A stretch of 64,000 bases of DNA, from the NCBI RefSeq assembly GCF_035594035.1, contig NZ_CP141588.1, positions 2,758,501-2,822,500 of the forward strand, in the 5' to 3' direction. Positions 7,532 through 17,158 of the stretch are shown one piece after another. This DNA is from Sphingomonas sp. LY54. Its GTDB lineage: Bacteria > Pseudomonadota > Alphaproteobacteria > Sphingomonadales > Sphingomonadaceae. Made by a program: the position numbers and the translations under genes. Under the pieces are notes generated by a model. The model had not been told where the DNA came from and searched no databases. It saw only the letters and a list, made by a program, of their open reading frames with translations. How positions within the stretch are numbered: the stretch's first letter is position 1; each line of letters starts with the position of its first letter.

Positions 7532-9457
7532 ATGACCGATCGCCCGCTCACGCCCCTTCTCGACACGGTCGACACGCCCGAGCAGCTCCGCCGCCTGCGG
7601 CCCGAGCAGCTCCGCCAGTTCGCCGACGAGTTGCGCGCAGAGACGATTTCCGCCGTCTCGGTCACCGGCGGCCATCTCGGCGCCGGTCTCGGCGTGGTCG
7701 AGCTCACCGTCGCGCTCCATTACGTGTTCAACACGCCCGACGACCGGCTGATCTGGGACGTCGGCCACCAATGCTATCCGCACAAGATCATCACCGGCCG
7801 GCGCGACCGCATCCGCACCTTGCGCATGGGCGGAGGCCTCAGCGGCTTCACCAAGCGCAGCGAGAGCGAGTACGACCCGTTCGGCGCCGCCCACAGCTCG
7901 ACCTCTATCTCGGCCGCCTTGGGCTTCGCGGTGGCGAACAAGCTCGCCGGAACGCCCGGCAAGGCGATCGCGGTGATCGGCGATGGCGCGATGAGCGCCG
8001 GCATGGCCTATGAGGCGATGAACAATGCGCGCGAAGCCGGAAACCGGCTGGTCGTGATCCTCAACGACAACGACATGTCGATCGCGCCGCCGGTGGGCGG
8101 GCTCTCGGCCTATCTGGCCCGGCTGGTCAGCTCCGACAGCTATCTCTCGGTCCGCCACCTCGCCCAGCGCTTCGCGCGCAAGCTGCCGACGCCGCTCCAC
8201 AATGCCGCGCGCAAGGCCGAGGAATTCGCCCGCGGCATGGCGACCGGCGGCACGCTCTTCGAGGAACTCGGTTTCTATTATGTCGGACCGGTCGACGGCC
8301 ACGACATCGACCGGCTGATCCCGATCCTCGAGAATGTGCGCGACGCCGATCTCGGGCCGATGCTGGTCCATGTGGTGACCAAGAAGGGCAAGGGCTACGG
8401 CCCCGCCGAAGCCGCGGCCGACAAATATCACGGCGTCCAGAAGTTCGACGTCGTCTCGGGCGAGCAGGCGAAGGCGCCGGCGGGTCCGCCCAGCTATACC
8501 GGCGTCTTCGCCCAGGCGCTGATCGGCGAGGCGGCGCGCGACGACAAGGTGGTCGCGATCACGGCTGCGATGCCCTCGGGCACCGGCCTCGACAAGTTCG
8601 AGGCGCGTTTCCCCGACCGCACGTTCGACGTCGGCATCGCCGAGCAGCATGCCGTGACCTTCGCCGCCGGCCTCGCCGCGCAGGGCTATCGGCCGTTCGT
8701 GGCGATCTACTCGACCTTCCTGCAGCGCGCTTACGACCAGGTGGTGCATGACGTCGCCATCCAGAATTTGCCGGTGCGCTTCGCGATGGATCGCGCCGGA
8801 CTGGTCGGCGCCGACGGCTCGACCCATGCCGGCAGCTTCGACCTCGCCTATCTCTGCACCCTGCCCAATTTCGTGGTGATGGCCGCGGCCGACGAAGCCG
8901 AACTCACCCACATGGTGCACACGATGGCGCTGCACGACAGCGGCCCGATCGCCGTGCGCTATCCGCGCGGCAACGGCACCGGCATCGGCGCGCCCGCGGT
9001 CCCGCAGAAGCTCGAAATCGGCAAGGGCCGGATCGTCCGCGAAGGCAAGAAGGTCGCGATCCTTTCGCTCGGCACCCGCCTCGAGGAAGCGCTGAAGGCT
9101 GCCGAGGTGCTGGAAGGGAAGGGGCTGTCGACGACGGTCGCCGACCTGCGCTTCGCCAAGCCGCTCGACGAGGAGCTGATCCGCAAACTGCTCACCACCC
9201 ACGAAGTGGCAGTCACGGTCGAGGAAGCCGCGATCGGCGGCCTCGGCGCCCACGTCCTTACCATGGCGAGCGACAAGGGGCTGATCGACTGCGGCCTGAA
9301 GATCCGCACGATGCGCCTGCCCGACCATTTCCAGGACCAGGACAAGCCCGAAAAGCAATATGCCGACGCCGGCCTCGACGCCGACGCGATCGTCGACACC
9401 GTGCTGAAAGCGCTGCGCCACAATAGCAGCGGCGTGATCGAGGGCGCGCGGGCCTAG
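7532..9457 (+). CDS. dxs: 1-deoxy-D-xylulose-5-phosphate synthase
   Basis: 641 residues, full length. The enzyme condenses pyruvate and glyceraldehyde-3-phosphate using thiamine diphosphate, the first step of the MEP isoprenoid pathway, which also feeds carotenoids and ubiquinone. Visible features are [14 protein letters not shown] (about 46-59), the ThDP/magnesium motif [16 protein letters not shown] (about 150-165), KGKGYGPAE near 290, and the catalytic segment [15 protein letters not shown] (about 368). AAAGGA lies upstream of the ATG. A long open frame on the opposite strand is only its shadow. Confidence 0.97.
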   Translation: MTDRPLTPLLDTVDTPEQLRRLRPEQLRQFADELRAETISAVSVTGGHLGAGLGVVELTVALHYVFNTPDDRLIWDVGHQCYPHKIITGRRDRIRTLRMGGGLSGFTKRSESEYDPFGAAHSSTSISAALGFAVANKLAGTPGKAIAVIGDGAMSAGMAYEAMNNAREAGNRLVVILNDNDMSIAPPVGGLSAYLARLVSSDSYLSVRHLAQRFARKLPTPLHNAARKAEEFARGMATGGTLFEELGFYYVGPVDGHDIDRLIPILENVRDADLGPMLVHVVTKKGKGYGPAEAAADKYHGVQKFDVVSGEQAKAPAGPPSYTGVFAQALIGEAARDDKVVAITAAMPSGTGLDKFEARFPDRTFDVGIAEQHAVTFAAGLAAQGYRPFVAIYSTFLQRAYDQVVHDVAIQNLPVRFAMDRAGLVGADGSTHAGSFDLAYLCTLPNFVVMAAADEAELTHMVHTMALHDSGPIAVRYPRGNGTGIGAPAVPQKLEIGKGRIVREGKKVAILSLGTRLEEALKAAEVLEGKGLSTTVADLRFAKPLDEELIRKLLTTHEVAVTVEEAAIGGLGAHVLTMASDKGLIDCGLKIRTMRLPDHFQDQDKPEKQYADAGLDADAIVDTVLKALRHNSSGVIEGARA

Positions 9458-9474
9458 GGAGGGGTTTCACTCTA

Positions 9475-9492
9475 AGGCGCGGAGGCGCGAAG
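9475..9492. repeat. Left arm of inverted repeat around the GxxExxY remnant
   Basis: AAGGCGCGGAGGCGCGAA is the inverted partner of the repeat at 9693-9710, matching 16 of 18 positions. The pair brackets the shortened GxxExxY gene. Confidence 0.7.
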
Positions 9493-9500
9493 GGGGGCAG

Positions 9501-9749
9501 GTGCGGGACGTCGAGGATCTCGCGAGCATCGCCATCGATTGCGGGATCAGAATCCACAAGGATCTCGGGCCCGGCCTGTTCGAGTCCGTCTATGAAACAG
9601 TCTTGGCTGCCAGCCTCCGGCGTCAGGGACTCAACTTTGGCGGTGAGACAATTCGCGAAGGATTGAAGCGCGTCGTGTACAACCACCACCCCTCCGCGCC
9701 TTCGCGCCTTCGCGTGACCAATCGACCCCCGACCAAGCAGGCGAGTTAG
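9501..9749 (+). pseudogene. GxxExxY protein with internal in-frame deletion
   Basis: 82 residues from a GTG start. The first 38 residues (through IRIHKDLGPGLFESVYE, which carries the G-x-x-E-x-x-Y motif, then SLRRQGL) are a good match to the N-terminus of the GxxExxY family, proteins of about 125 residues with a PD-(D/E)XK-like core. The text then jumps straight to NFGGETIREGLKRVVYNH, which is the family's C-terminal end. The roughly 45-50 residue centre, where the presumed catalytic acidic and lysine residues lie, is absent without loss of frame. It is therefore probably an inactive remnant. Inverted repeats flank it. Confidence 0.75.
9693..9710. repeat. Right arm of inverted repeat around the GxxExxY remnant
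   Basis: TCCGCGCCTTCGCGCCTT pairs with 9475-9492. It lies inside the last codons of the GxxExxY remnant, so the C-terminal PSAPSRLR tail is encoded by the repeat. Confidence 0.7.
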
Positions 9750-9753
9750 GCAA

Positions 9754-10488
9754 GTGAACAAGCTGCGCGTCGACCAGATGCTCGTCGATCGCGGGCTGGC
9801 GGAGAGCCGGGCGCGGGCGCAGGCTTTGATCCTTGCCGGCTTGGTCTTCGCGGGGGAGCGCAAGATCGACAAGGCGGGGCAGGCGCTGCCCGAGGATGTG
9901 CCCCTCGAGGTCCGCGGCAAGGACCATCCCTGGGTGTCGCGTGGCGGCCTCAAGCTCGCCCGCGCGCTCGAGCATTTCGGCTGGGACGTGACCGGCGCGG
10001 TCGCGATCGACGTCGGCTCGTCGACCGGCGGCTTCACCGACGTCCTGCTGCAGAGGGGGGCGGCCAGGGTGTTCGCGGTCGATTCCGGCACCAACCAGCT
10101 CGCCTGGAAGCTCCGCCAGGACCCGCGCGTAATAGTCCACGAGAAGACCAACGCCCGCTATCTCACCGACGCTATCATCACGGAGCCGGTTGACCTTGTC
10201 GTCTGCGACGCGAGCTTCATCGGCCTCGCCAAGGTGCTCGACACCGCGATCGACTTCGTGAAGCCCGGCGGGCGGCTGGTCGCGCTGATCAAGCCGCAGT
10301 TCGAGGCGGAGCGGAGCGAGATCGGCAAGGGCGGCGTTGTCCGCGATCCCATTGTGCACAAACGGGTTTGCGCAGCCGCAGCGGCTTGGATAGAATCGCG
10401 CGGGTGGGGCGTTGCAGGCGTGGTCGAAAGTCCGATCACGGGACCCGAAGGGAATAAAGAGTTCCTACTGGCCGCACAGCGCGCTTGA
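9754..10488 (+). CDS. tlyA: TlyA-family rRNA 2'-O-methyltransferase
   Basis: 244 residues. An S4 RNA-binding domain (about 3-60, starting RVDQMLVDRGLAESRARAQ) is followed by an RrmJ/FtsJ-type SAM methyltransferase domain with the SAM motif AIDVGSSTGGFTDVLL (about 85-101), then VDLVVCDASFI and LIKPQFEAER. The family, often misnamed hemolysin A, methylates ribose in 16S and 23S rRNA. The start is GTG at 9754 with a weak ribosome site. It lies close behind the GxxExxY remnant. Confidence 0.9.
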   Translation: MNKLRVDQMLVDRGLAESRARAQALILAGLVFAGERKIDKAGQALPEDVPLEVRGKDHPWVSRGGLKLARALEHFGWDVTGAVAIDVGSSTGGFTDVLLQRGAARVFAVDSGTNQLAWKLRQDPRVIVHEKTNARYLTDAIITEPVDLVVCDASFIGLAKVLDTAIDFVKPGGRLVALIKPQFEAERSEIGKGGVVRDPIVHKRVCAAAAAWIESRGWGVAGVVESPITGPEGNKEFLLAAQRA

Positions 10489-10520
10489 TCCCGTTTCGGC
10501 CACAGGCTAGCCCCGCCGCC

Positions 10521-11594
10521 GTGCGCAACTTTCGTTTATCTCTCTCGCTCGCGATTCTTGGCCTGCTCGCTGCCTGCAGCGGCGCGGAAACCAAGGGGCG
10601 CGACCGTCCGCCGCCCGTCGTCAGGGTCGAGCCGGCGACCACGATGCGCTTCATCGAGCGGATTGACGCCGTCGGGACTGCGCGCGCGAACGAGCAGGTG
10701 ACGCTCGCCGCGCCGGTGACCGAACGGATCGTGCGCCTCAATTTCGACGATGGCGGCTACGTCAATCGCGGCCAGGTCGTGGCCGTTCTCGCACAGGGCC
10801 AGGAGACCGCCCAATTGTCCGAGGCCCAGGCCCGGGCGCGCGAGGCGGGACAGCAATTGCAGCGCGTGCAGGAGCTGAAGGAACGCGGGTTCGCGACCAA
10901 CTCCAGCCTCGACACGCAGCAGGCGCTCGCCGCCCAGGCGCGCGCCCAGGCCGCCGGTGCGCGCGCTCAGATTGGCGACCGCGTCGTCACCGCGCCTTTC
11001 TCGGGTTGGGTGTCGCTGCGCAACATCTCGCCGGGCGCAATCGTGAGCGCCGGCACCGAGATCGCAACGATCAGCGACCTTTCCTCGATCAAGCTCGACT
11101 TCACGGTTCCGGAGACGATGCTCGCCGCGATCAAGCCGGGGCAGACGATCGACGCGCGCTCGGCCGCCTATCCCGATCAGCCATTCCGCGGCCAGATTGC
11201 GACGATCGATCCGGTGATCGATCCCAATACCCGCTCGGTCACCGTGCGCGCCCGCCTTCCCAACACCGATCGCAAGCTGAAGCCCGGCATGCTGCTGACC
11301 GTCGGCATCGAGACCGCGCCGCGCATGTCGCTGTCGGTGCCCGAACTGTCCGTGGTGGGCGAGGGCGATCGGCGCTTCGTCTATACGATCGCCGAAGGCG
11401 GCGAGGCCAAGCGCATCCCGGTCCGCACCGGCGTCCGTTCCGACGGCCGGATCGAGATCGTCGAGGGCCTGCGCCCCGGCCAGAAGGTCGTCTCCGAAGG
11501 CGTCGTGAAACTGTCCGACGGGATGAAGGTTCGGCTCGCAGGCGCGGCCAATGCCGAGCGTCCGCCGGCGGCGCGCGAAGCCAAGGGCGACTAG
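10521..11594 (+). CDS. RND efflux periplasmic adaptor (membrane fusion) lipoprotein
   Basis: 357 residues from GTG 10521. A signal peptide ends in lipobox LLAAC, so the protein is anchored in the inner membrane. The lipoyl/barrel-sandwich half (EQVTLAAPVTERIVRLNFDDG), an Ala/Gln-rich coiled-coil hairpin (about 90-150), the second lipoyl half (TAPFSGWVSLRNISPGAIVS) and a beta-barrel follow in the usual order. It bridges the inner-membrane pump 9 bases downstream to an outer-membrane channel. A TTG at 10485 overlapping the tlyA stop would add 12 residues; GTG was preferred because it gives a normal signal-peptide N-terminus (MRNFRLSLSLAI). Confidence 0.88.
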   Translation: MRNFRLSLSLAILGLLAACSGAETKGRDRPPPVVRVEPATTMRFIERIDAVGTARANEQVTLAAPVTERIVRLNFDDGGYVNRGQVVAVLAQGQETAQLSEAQARAREAGQQLQRVQELKERGFATNSSLDTQQALAAQARAQAAGARAQIGDRVVTAPFSGWVSLRNISPGAIVSAGTEIATISDLSSIKLDFTVPETMLAAIKPGQTIDARSAAYPDQPFRGQIATIDPVIDPNTRSVTVRARLPNTDRKLKPGMLLTVGIETAPRMSLSVPELSVVGEGDRRFVYTIAEGGEAKRIPVRTGVRSDGRIEIVEGLRPGQKVVSEGVVKLSDGMKVRLAGAANAERPPAAREAKGD

Positions 11595-11603
11595 GTCGGG
11601 GCG

Positions 11604-14600
11604 ATGAGACTCTCCGACATCTCGGTCAAGCGCCCGGTCTTTGCGGCAGTTCTCGCCATCCTGCTGGCGGTGATCGGCGTCGTCGGTTTCCTTAGCCTCT
11701 CCGTCCGCGAATATCCCGATGTCGATCCGCCGGTCGTGTCGGTGGAAACCCAATATATCGGCGCAGCCGCGAGCGTCGTCGAAAGCCGCATCACCCAGGT
11801 GCTCGAGGAGAGGCTGTCGGGCATCGAGGGCCTGCAGACGATCACCTCGCGCTCACAGGACGGGCGCTCGGACATCTCGATCGAGTTCGCGCCCGGCCGC
11901 GACATCGATTCCGCCGCCAACGACGTGCGCGACCGCGTCGGCGCCGCTGCCCAGGATTTGCCGGAGGAAGCGCTCGCTTCGCAGGTGCGCAAGGTCGATG
12001 CCGACGCCTCGCCGATCATGTTCCTGGTCTTTTCGAAGGCGGGCTGGAGCCGGCTCGAACTCAGCGACTATGTCGACCGCAACGTGCTCGACCGCTTCTC
12101 GTCGATCGACGGCGTCGCGCGGGTGTTCGTCGGCGGCGAGGCGCGGCCGGCGATGCGGGTGTGGATGCAGCCCGAGCGGCTGGCGGCCTTCCAGCTGACG
12201 CCGGCCGATGTCGAGAGCGCGCTGCGCAGCCAGAATGTCGAGCTTCCCGCCGGTCGGCTCGAATCGGCCGACCAGAACGTGACCTTGCGCGTCGAGCGCC
12301 CGTTCTCGACGCCGCAGCAATTCGCCCAACTCGTCGTCGGCCGCGGCACCGACGGCTATCTGGTCCGCCTCGGCGACGTCGCGCGGGTCGAGCAGGGACC
12401 CGAAAATCCCTATTCCGCCTTCCGCGCCAACGGCGATTCCGCGGTCGGCCTCGGCATCGTCCGCCAGTCGGGCGCCAACACGCTGGCGGTCGCGCAGGCG
12501 GCCAAGGACATGGTCGAGCAGATCCGGCCGACCCTGCCCGAGGGCATGACCGTCACAATCGGGTCCGACGAGTCCCTCTTCATCAGCCGCGCGATCGACA
12601 AGGTCTGGCAGACGCTGGCCGAGGCCGCGATCCTCGTCGTGCTCGTCATCTTCCTGTTCCTCGGCAGCTGGCGCGCGACCCTGATCCCGGCCGTGACGGT
12701 GCCGCTCTGCCTGCTCGGCAGCTTCGCGGTGCTGTGGCTGGCGGGCTACTCGATCAACCTGCTGACTCTGCTCGCCATGGTGCTGTCGATCGGCATCGTC
12801 GTCGACGACGCCATCGTCGTGCTCGAAAACGTCTATCACCGCATCGAGGCCGGCGAGCCGCCGCTGAAGGCCGCTTATGAAGGCACGCGCCAGGTCGGCT
12901 TCGCGATCATTTCGACCACCCTGGTGGTCTGCGCGGTGTTCGTGCCGATCATGTTCATCACCGGCACCACCGGCCTGCTGTTCCGCGAGCTCGCGGTGGC
13001 GATGATCGGCGCCGTGGCCTTCTCGGGCTTCCTGGCGCTCAGCCTGGCGCCGATGCTGTGCTCCAAGATGCTGCGCCACGAGGAGAGGGGGCGCTTCGCG
13101 CAATGGATCGAAACCCGTCTCCACCGGCTCGAGCGGGGCTATGGTCGCTTCCTCGACCGCGTGCTGCGCAAGCCTGCGATCCCGCTCGTCTTCGTCGGCC
13201 TGTTCCTGGCGGCGGCCGGGTTCCTGTTCACCACGCTCCAGTCCGAGCTCGTGCCGAGCGAGGATGTCGGCATCCTCAGCGCCAACATCACCGCCCCCGA
13301 AGGCACCGGCTTCGCGGCGATGGACCGCTATGTGCTCGACGCCCAGGGCAAGATTCTCGAGCTCACCGAGAAAGGCGCTGTCCGCGCGGTCATCGCGCGC
13401 ACGCCGGGCGGCTTCGGCTCAAGCGACGATTTCAATTCCGGCGCCTTCACGATCTTCCTGAAGCCCTGGGAAGAGCGCGAGCAGACCACCCAGGAGGTCG
13501 TCACCGAGGTCAACAAGATCCTGAGCCAGATGCCCGCGGTGCGCGGCAACGCCTCGGTGCGCTCGTCGATCGGACGCGGTCGCGGCCAGCCGGTCAATTT
13601 CGTGATCGCCGGATCGACCTATCAGGATCTCGCCCGCGCCCGTGACCGCATCATTGCGGCGGCGGCGAACAATCCGGGCCTAATCAACCTCGATTCCGAT
13701 TACAAGGAAACCAAGCCGCAGATCCGCATCGACGTCGACACGACGCGCGCCGGGGATCTCGGCGTGTCGGTCGCCGACGTCAGCCAGGCGCTGCAGAGCC
13801 TGCTCGGCTCGCGCCGCGTCTCCACCTATGTCGACCGCGGCGAGGAATATCGCGTGGTCGTCCAGGCCGAGGCCGGCGCGCGCGCCACCGAGGCCAATCT
13901 CGCGTCGATCTACGTGCGCAGCCGCAGCGGCGACCTCGTTGCCCTCTCCAACCTCGTGACCCTGCGCGAAACGGCCGGCGCCCGCGACCTCGGCCGCTAC
14001 AACAAGCTGCGCGCGATCACTTTGTCGGGCGGCCTCGCGCCGGGCTATTCGCTCGGCGAGGCGCTTACCTTCCTCGAGCAGCAGGCCGCGGCTTCGCCCG
14101 AAGTGACGGCGGTCGGCTATCGCGGCGAAAGCCAGTCGTTCAGGGAAGCGGGCGGCTCGATCTACATCGTCTTCGCGCTCACCATTCTCGTCGTATATCT
14201 GCTGCTCGGCGCCCAGTTCGAGAGCTTCGTCCACCCGGCGGTGATCATCACCACGGTGCCGCTCGCGGTCGGCGGCGGCGTGATCGGCCTTGCGGTCATG
14301 GGCCAGACCCTGAACCTCTACAGCCAGGTCGGCATCGTCATGCTGGTCGGCCTCGCCGCCAAGAACGGCATCCTGATCGTCGAATTCGCCAACCAGCTGC
14401 GCGACGCCGGGCGCGATATCGCCACCGCCATCCGCGAAGCGGCGGCGCGGCGCCTGCGCCCGATCCTGATGACGTCGATCGCCACGGCGGCCGGGGCCGT
14501 GCCCTTGATGATCGCCAGCGGCGCCGGCGCGGCCGCGCGCCAGGCGATCGGCGTGGTCGTGGTCTGGGGCGTCTCGATTTCGACTGTCATCACGCTGTTC

Positions 14601-14741
14601 CTGATTCCATTGCTTTACTCCCGCCTCGCACGCTTTACGGGGTCACCCGAGGCGGTGAGCCGCGAGCTGGACGCACAATTGAAGCGGCCGGTTGCGGGCC
14701 ACGGCCCGGACCTCGCGGGAGCTCCGCTTCCCGCCGAATAA
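11604..14741 (+). CDS. RND multidrug efflux permease (AcrB/HAE1 family)
   Basis: 1045 residues, standard for a trimeric RND pump driven by the proton gradient. N-terminal MRLSDISVKRPVFAAVLAI is typical. Two sets of six helices flank the periplasmic porter and docking loops; the proton-relay aspartates are visible in VVDDAIVVLENVY (helix 4), and GRGRGQPVNFVI and LLLGAQFESF are family landmarks. It forms an operon with the adaptor. No outer-membrane channel gene is adjacent; the TolC-family gene at 57.8-59.3 kb could serve, but that is a guess. Substrates are unknown. Confidence 0.95.
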   Translation: MRLSDISVKRPVFAAVLAILLAVIGVVGFLSLSVREYPDVDPPVVSVETQYIGAAASVVESRITQVLEERLSGIEGLQTITSRSQDGRSDISIEFAPGRDIDSAANDVRDRVGAAAQDLPEEALASQVRKVDADASPIMFLVFSKAGWSRLELSDYVDRNVLDRFSSIDGVARVFVGGEARPAMRVWMQPERLAAFQLTPADVESALRSQNVELPAGRLESADQNVTLRVERPFSTPQQFAQLVVGRGTDGYLVRLGDVARVEQGPENPYSAFRANGDSAVGLGIVRQSGANTLAVAQAAKDMVEQIRPTLPEGMTVTIGSDESLFISRAIDKVWQTLAEAAILVVLVIFLFLGSWRATLIPAVTVPLCLLGSFAVLWLAGYSINLLTLLAMVLSIGIVVDDAIVVLENVYHRIEAGEPPLKAAYEGTRQVGFAIISTTLVVCAVFVPIMFITGTTGLLFRELAVAMIGAVAFSGFLALSLAPMLCSKMLRHEERGRFAQWIETRLHRLERGYGRFLDRVLRKPAIPLVFVGLFLAAAGFLFTTLQSELVPSEDVGILSANITAPEGTGFAAMDRYVLDAQGKILELTEKGAVRAVIARTPGGFGSSDDFNSGAFTIFLKPWEEREQTTQEVVTEVNKILSQMPAVRGNASVRSSIGRGRGQPVNFVIAGSTYQDLARARDRIIAAAANNPGLINLDSDYKETKPQIRIDVDTTRAGDLGVSVADVSQALQSLLGSRRVSTYVDRGEEYRVVVQAEAGARATEANLASIYVRSRSGDLVALSNLVTLRETAGARDLGRYNKLRAITLSGGLAPGYSLGEALTFLEQQAAASPEVTAVGYRGESQSFREAGGSIYIVFALTILVVYLLLGAQFESFVHPAVIITTVPLAVGGGVIGLAVMGQTLNLYSQVGIVMLVGLAAKNGILIVEFANQLRDAGRDIATAIREAAARRLRPILMTSIATAAGAVPLMIASGAGAAARQAIGVVVVWGVSISTVITLFLIPLLYSRLARFTGSPEAVSRELDAQLKRPVAGHGPDLAGAPLPAE

Positions 14742-14751
14742 GGAGTGGGTG

Positions 14752-15309
14752 ATGGCGACGGGACTGGCCTCCAAGGGCGAATTGCGCATGTCGTTTCTGC
14801 GCTATGCTTTGATCACGGTCCCCGCGGTGCTGCTGCTCGGCATTCTATCCGGTCGCGTTTCCAACAGCGGCTACGGCAATGCATGGTTCGCGGCGCTCGA
14901 AAAGCCGTCGTTCATGCCGCCGTCCTGGGCCTTTCCGGTCGCGTGGACGACGCTCTACATCCTGCTCGGACTCGTGCTGGCGATGATCCTCCACGCTCGC
15001 GGCGCGCACGGACGCGGCCCGGTGCTGGGCCTGTTCCTCGCGCAGCTTGTGCTCAATTTCTCCTGGTCGCCGCTCTTTTTCGCCGCGCACCAGGTGCGAC
15101 TGGCCTTGATGGTGATCGTCGCAATTCTGGTGATTTCGGCTGTCGTCACTTTTCTGGTGCGCCGGATCCGGCCGGTGGCGGCGCTCCTCATGCTCCCCTA
15201 TCTGGCTTGGCTCGCCTTCGCGAGCCTGCTCAATTATGAGATCGCGGCCAGGAACCCGAATGCCGAAACCCTTGTTCCGGCCGGGCCCAGCGCCGATATC
15301 GCGCTCTGA
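14752..15309 (+). CDS. tspO: TspO/MBR family membrane protein
   Basis: 185 residues with five transmembrane helices. The TspO signature is well kept: WFAALEKPSFMPPSW in the first loop, PVAWTTLYILLG, LVLNFSWSPLFF and the terminal YLAWLAFASLLNYEI. TspO proteins bind tetrapyrroles and cholesterol-like molecules and affect pigment and stress regulation in alphaproteobacteria. AAGGAG at 14740 positions ATG 14752; an open frame beginning at 14692 inside the pump gene is not the start. The last residues are hydrophilic. Confidence 0.9.
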   Translation: MATGLASKGELRMSFLRYALITVPAVLLLGILSGRVSNSGYGNAWFAALEKPSFMPPSWAFPVAWTTLYILLGLVLAMILHARGAHGRGPVLGLFLAQLVLNFSWSPLFFAAHQVRLALMVIVAILVISAVVTFLVRRIRPVAALLMLPYLAWLAFASLLNYEIAARNPNAETLVPAGPSADIAL

Positions 15310-15330
15310 CAGTCTAAGGAGACAGACGAA

Positions 15331-15645
15331 ATGCAGTCCGAAAACCGTTTGTTCGACGATTTCGTCAAGGTCCTGAACGGGGCCGCCGGGACCTTCGCCG
15401 GCATGACGCGCGAGGCCGAGGCTGGATTCCGCGAGCGCATGCGCGAATGGATCGGCGGGCTCGACATGGTCAGCCGCGACGAGTTCGAGGCGGTGAAGGC
15501 GATCGCCGTCGCCGCGCGCGAGGAATCGATGGCGCTCAAGACCCGGCTCGACGCGTTCGAGGCCGCCGGTTCTGCGTCCACCGTTGCCAAGGCACCGCGC
15601 GCCGCCAAGAAGAAGGCCGACGACACCCCCGCCCGCGGGGACTAA
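15331..15645 (+). CDS. ubiK: Ubiquinone biosynthesis accessory factor UbiK (BMFP)
   Basis: 104 residues. The family pattern is clear: an amphipathic N-terminal helix (RLFDDFVKVLNGAAGTF), then MVSRDEFEAVKAIAVAAREE leading into a coiled coil with LKTRLDAFEA. The C-terminal tail is Lys/Ala-rich, as is common in alphaproteobacterial members. UbiK assists the late steps of ubiquinone synthesis by bridging Ubi proteins and lipid. An AAGGAGA ribosome site precedes the ATG; tspO ends 21 bases upstream. Confidence 0.85.
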   Translation: MQSENRLFDDFVKVLNGAAGTFAGMTREAEAGFRERMREWIGGLDMVSRDEFEAVKAIAVAAREESMALKTRLDAFEAAGSASTVAKAPRAAKKKADDTPARGD

Positions 15646-15743
15646 TCCACAACTTATTGACGGCGTGGATTATGTCTCCCTTGCGCTTTGGCGGGGCTCC
15701 GTGCAGCCTTTGATACAAGATGTAGTAAAAGGACAGCCGGGGC

Positions 15744-16253
15744 ATGAACGTGGACGAATATGAGATGGAGCGCGAAACCAGCGCCCCGATCGACATGCTC
15801 GAACATTATTTCAGCGCTCATGGCTGGGGCTATGAGCGCCAGGGCGACGAGGAGATCGTCGCCACGTTCCAGGGCAGCTGGGCGCAATATGAGCTGCGCG
15901 CGATCTGGCGCGACGACGACAATGTCCTCCAGTTTCTCGCCTTGCCCGACATCCGCGTGCCCGCCGACAAGCGCGGCGCGACCTACGAGACGATCGGCCT
16001 CATCAACGAGCAGCTCTGGCTCGGCCATTTCGAATTGTGGGCGACCTCCGGCCTCGTCCTGTTCCGCCACGCGGCCTTGCTCGAAGGCGAGGACGGGGGC
16101 ACGCTGACGCTGCAGCAGGCCGAGACCCTGGTCGAGGCCGCGATCGAGGAGTGCGAGCGCTTCTACCCGGTCTTCCAGTTCGTTTTGTGGGCCGACAAGA
16201 CGCCGGCCGAGGCCATCGCCGCCGCCCTGATCGAGACCCAGGGCGAGGCCTGA
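15744..16253 (+). CDS. YbjN-domain protein
   Basis: 169 residues, cytoplasmic, acidic. The body matches the YbjN/type III chaperone-like fold: GWGYERQGDEEIVATFQG, then an extended LWLGHFELW segment and RFYPVFQFVLWADKTPAEAI near the C-terminus. YbjN proteins have been linked to motility and stress in enterics; no defined activity is known. The stop overlaps the proC start (TGATG), a layout frequent in sphingomonads, so the two are likely co-translated. Confidence 0.85.
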   Translation: MNVDEYEMERETSAPIDMLEHYFSAHGWGYERQGDEEIVATFQGSWAQYELRAIWRDDDNVLQFLALPDIRVPADKRGATYETIGLINEQLWLGHFELWATSGLVLFRHAALLEGEDGGTLTLQQAETLVEAAIEECERFYPVFQFVLWADKTPAEAIAAALIETQGEA

Positions 16254-17071
16254 TGCCGGTCCGCCTGCCGGGGCCCTTGTGGCTGGTCGGCTGCGGCAAC
16301 ATGGCCGGCGCGATGCTCGAGGGCTGGCTGGCGCGCGGCGTGGACCCGTCCCACGTCACCGTGATCCGCCCGAGCGGCAAGCCGGTCGCCGACGGCGTCC
16401 GCGTCCTCACCGCTCTGCCCGAGGACGAGGTGCCGGCGCTGCTGATGCTCGGCGTCAAGCCGCAGATGCTCGATGCGGTCGCGCCCGAGCTGGCGCGCGT
16501 CGTCGAGCCGGGGACGGTGCTCATCTCCATCCTCGCCGGCGTCGAGCAGGAATCGCTGCGGCGCCGGTTCGCCTCGGTACGGACGATCGTCCGCGCCATG
16601 CCTAATACGCCTGCGCGGCTCAACAAGGCGGCGACCAGCCTCTACAGCGACAGCGACGAGGGGGCCGCGCGCGGGATCGTCGAGCAGTTGATGGAAGCGC
16701 TCGGCCAGGTCGAATGGATCGACGACGAAGGCCTGTTCGACGTCGTCTCGGCGTTGACCGCCAGCGGGCCTGCCTTCCTGTTCCGCTTCATCGACGCGCT
16801 CGGCGAGGCCGCGGCCGCGCTCGGCCTGCCGCGCGCGCAGGCGCAGCGGCTGGCGCTCGCCACCGTCGAAGGCGCGGGCGCGCTGGCGGCCTCGGCCTCG
16901 GAGAGCCCGCACCAGCTCGCCGAGCAGGTCGCCAGCCCCGGCGGCATGACCCGCAAGGGCCTGGATGTGCTCGACGCCGACCAGCGCCTCGACCGTCTCG
17001 TCGCGCAGACGATCGAGGCGGCCGTGCGCCGCAGCCGCGAGATGGGCGAGGAAGCGCGGGCCCACGGCTGA
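16253..17071 (+). CDS. proC: Pyrroline-5-carboxylate reductase
   Basis: 272 residues. It reduces 1-pyrroline-5-carboxylate to proline with NAD(P)H. The N-terminal Rossmann motif is LWLVGCGNMAGAMLEGW (8-24); VRAMPNTPA follows near 118 and the C-terminal helical domain carries LTASGPAFLFRFIDAL and the signature PGGMTRKGLDVLD. The ATG shares bases with the YbjN stop. The C-terminal tail is short and ordinary. Confidence 0.95.
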   Translation: MPVRLPGPLWLVGCGNMAGAMLEGWLARGVDPSHVTVIRPSGKPVADGVRVLTALPEDEVPALLMLGVKPQMLDAVAPELARVVEPGTVLISILAGVEQESLRRRFASVRTIVRAMPNTPARLNKAATSLYSDSDEGAARGIVEQLMEALGQVEWIDDEGLFDVVSALTASGPAFLFRFIDALGEAAAALGLPRAQAQRLALATVEGAGALAASASESPHQLAEQVASPGGMTRKGLDVLDADQRLDRLVAQTIEAAVRRSREMGEEARAHG

Positions 17072-17158
17072 TGCTGTTGACGGGTCCGCCCGCCGCGGCC
17101 TAGGCCCCCCTCATGATGCGGCCCGTCCGGGGCGGCGCTCCATGATGAGGATAGATCG

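Noticed and set aside
7475-9421. 648-residue open frame on the minus strand
   Set aside because: It is the antisense shadow of dxs, a GC-rich coding effect; the translation is Arg/Gly/Ala-rich without domains.
14692-14751. Upstream start of the TspO gene inside the efflux-pump gene
   Set aside because: The TspO family pattern begins after 14752, which has an AAGGAG site; the extension is pump coding in another frame.
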